From Valencia hispanica (Eukaryota > Chordata > Actinopteri > Cyprinodontiformes > Valenciidae), in assembly GCA_963556495.2 (NCBI GenBank), contig OY747715.1, positions 17,933,739-17,997,738 on the forward strand: DNA of 64,000 bases, written 5' to 3'. The notes beneath the pieces are model-generated. The model saw nothing but the letters and a program-made list of their open reading frames with translations, made no database searches and was not told the origin of the DNA. The stretch's first letter is position 1; the number at the start of each line of letters is the position of its first letter. Below, piece by piece: positions 63,780 through 64,000 of this stretch. The position numbers and the translations under genes were made by a program.

Positions 63780-64000
63780 GTCGGGTTGATTATTGTAACA
63801 GCGTCTTTACAGGTCTGCCTAAAAAATCAATTAGGAAACTGCAGCTCATCCAGAACTCTGCTGCTTGAGTTCTCACTAAGACCAAAAAAGTGGACCACAT
63901 CAGTCCAGCTCTGAGGTCTTTACACTGGCTGGCTGGCTGTCAGAGGATAGACTTCAAAGTTATCCTGCTGGTCTATAAAGCTCAGAATGGTTTAGGACCA
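63780..64000 (+). mobile_element. L2-type LINE, part 3, running off the window
   Basis: Continues the codon series of 57598: [20 protein letters not shown], a stop, then VLTKTKKVDHISPALRSLHW and IDFKVILLVYKAQNGLGP at the window end. Confidence 0.92.

Overview
The window looks like a stretch of a teleost fish genome made almost wholly of transposable elements. I found no convincing host gene. The evidence is the set of elements present: Tc1/mariner copies with TA duplications, L2/CR1-like and jockey/Rex-like LINEs, an L1/Tx1-type LINE, tRNA-derived SINEs, a Gmr1-type Ty3/gypsy element and a Polinton/Maverick. No bacterial operons, rRNA, tRNA genes or CRISPR arrays were seen.

The centrepiece is a 12.9-kb Polinton/Maverick at 7413-20343. 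It is bounded by 64-bp terminal inverted repeats (one mismatch, ending 5'-AGAGAAAG) and a perfect 6-bp target duplication, ACCCTA. Its layout is virus-like. A left leftward-to-centre block on the + strand carries protein-primed type B DNA polymerase, packaging ATPase and two small basic proteins. A right block on the - strand carries an adenain-like protease, double jelly-roll major capsid protein, a basic adenovirus-core-like protein, minor capsid protein, a retroviral-type integrase with chromodomain, and a Cys/His-rich protein. The two blocks converge on back-to-back polyadenylation signals near 15.07-15.11 kb. The + block is preceded by a perfect 16-bp-arm palindrome abutting a TATA box, then by candidate 5'-UTR introns. 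Replication (polymerase), integration (integrase), capsid building (two jelly-roll proteins), maturation (protease) and genome packaging (ATPase) are all represented. However, polymerase, minor capsid and integrase are frameshifted in this sequence. Several shifts sit at or near homopolymer runs, so either decay or consensus error is possible.

Left flank, 1-7406: mostly unassigned, with one SINE, LINE tails and two dispersed repeats. Right flank, 20350-37400: a decayed Tc1 copy, a second SINE in opposite orientation, a 1.7-kb foldback element, microsatellites, LINE fragments, and a Sleeping-Beauty-like Tc1 relic split by LINE insertions.

37400-49800: two families of nested insertions. An approximately 765-bp tandem repeat is split by a jockey/Rex-like LINE, which is itself split by an L2. 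An L1/Tx1-type LINE is split by a TTAA-flanked MITE and by an LTR element that carries a remarkable 33-bp/30-bp coding minisatellite.

49800-64000: a second Tc1 copy, an L2 fragment, a 336-bp hairpin, then an L2 LINE interrupted twice. One interruption is a Tc1/mariner element with about 285-bp TIRs. The other is a 6.2-kb Ty3/gypsy element whose integrase lies upstream of reverse transcriptase (Gmr1-type order). TSDs and reading-frame continuity of the host LINE across both insertions fix these boundaries exactly.
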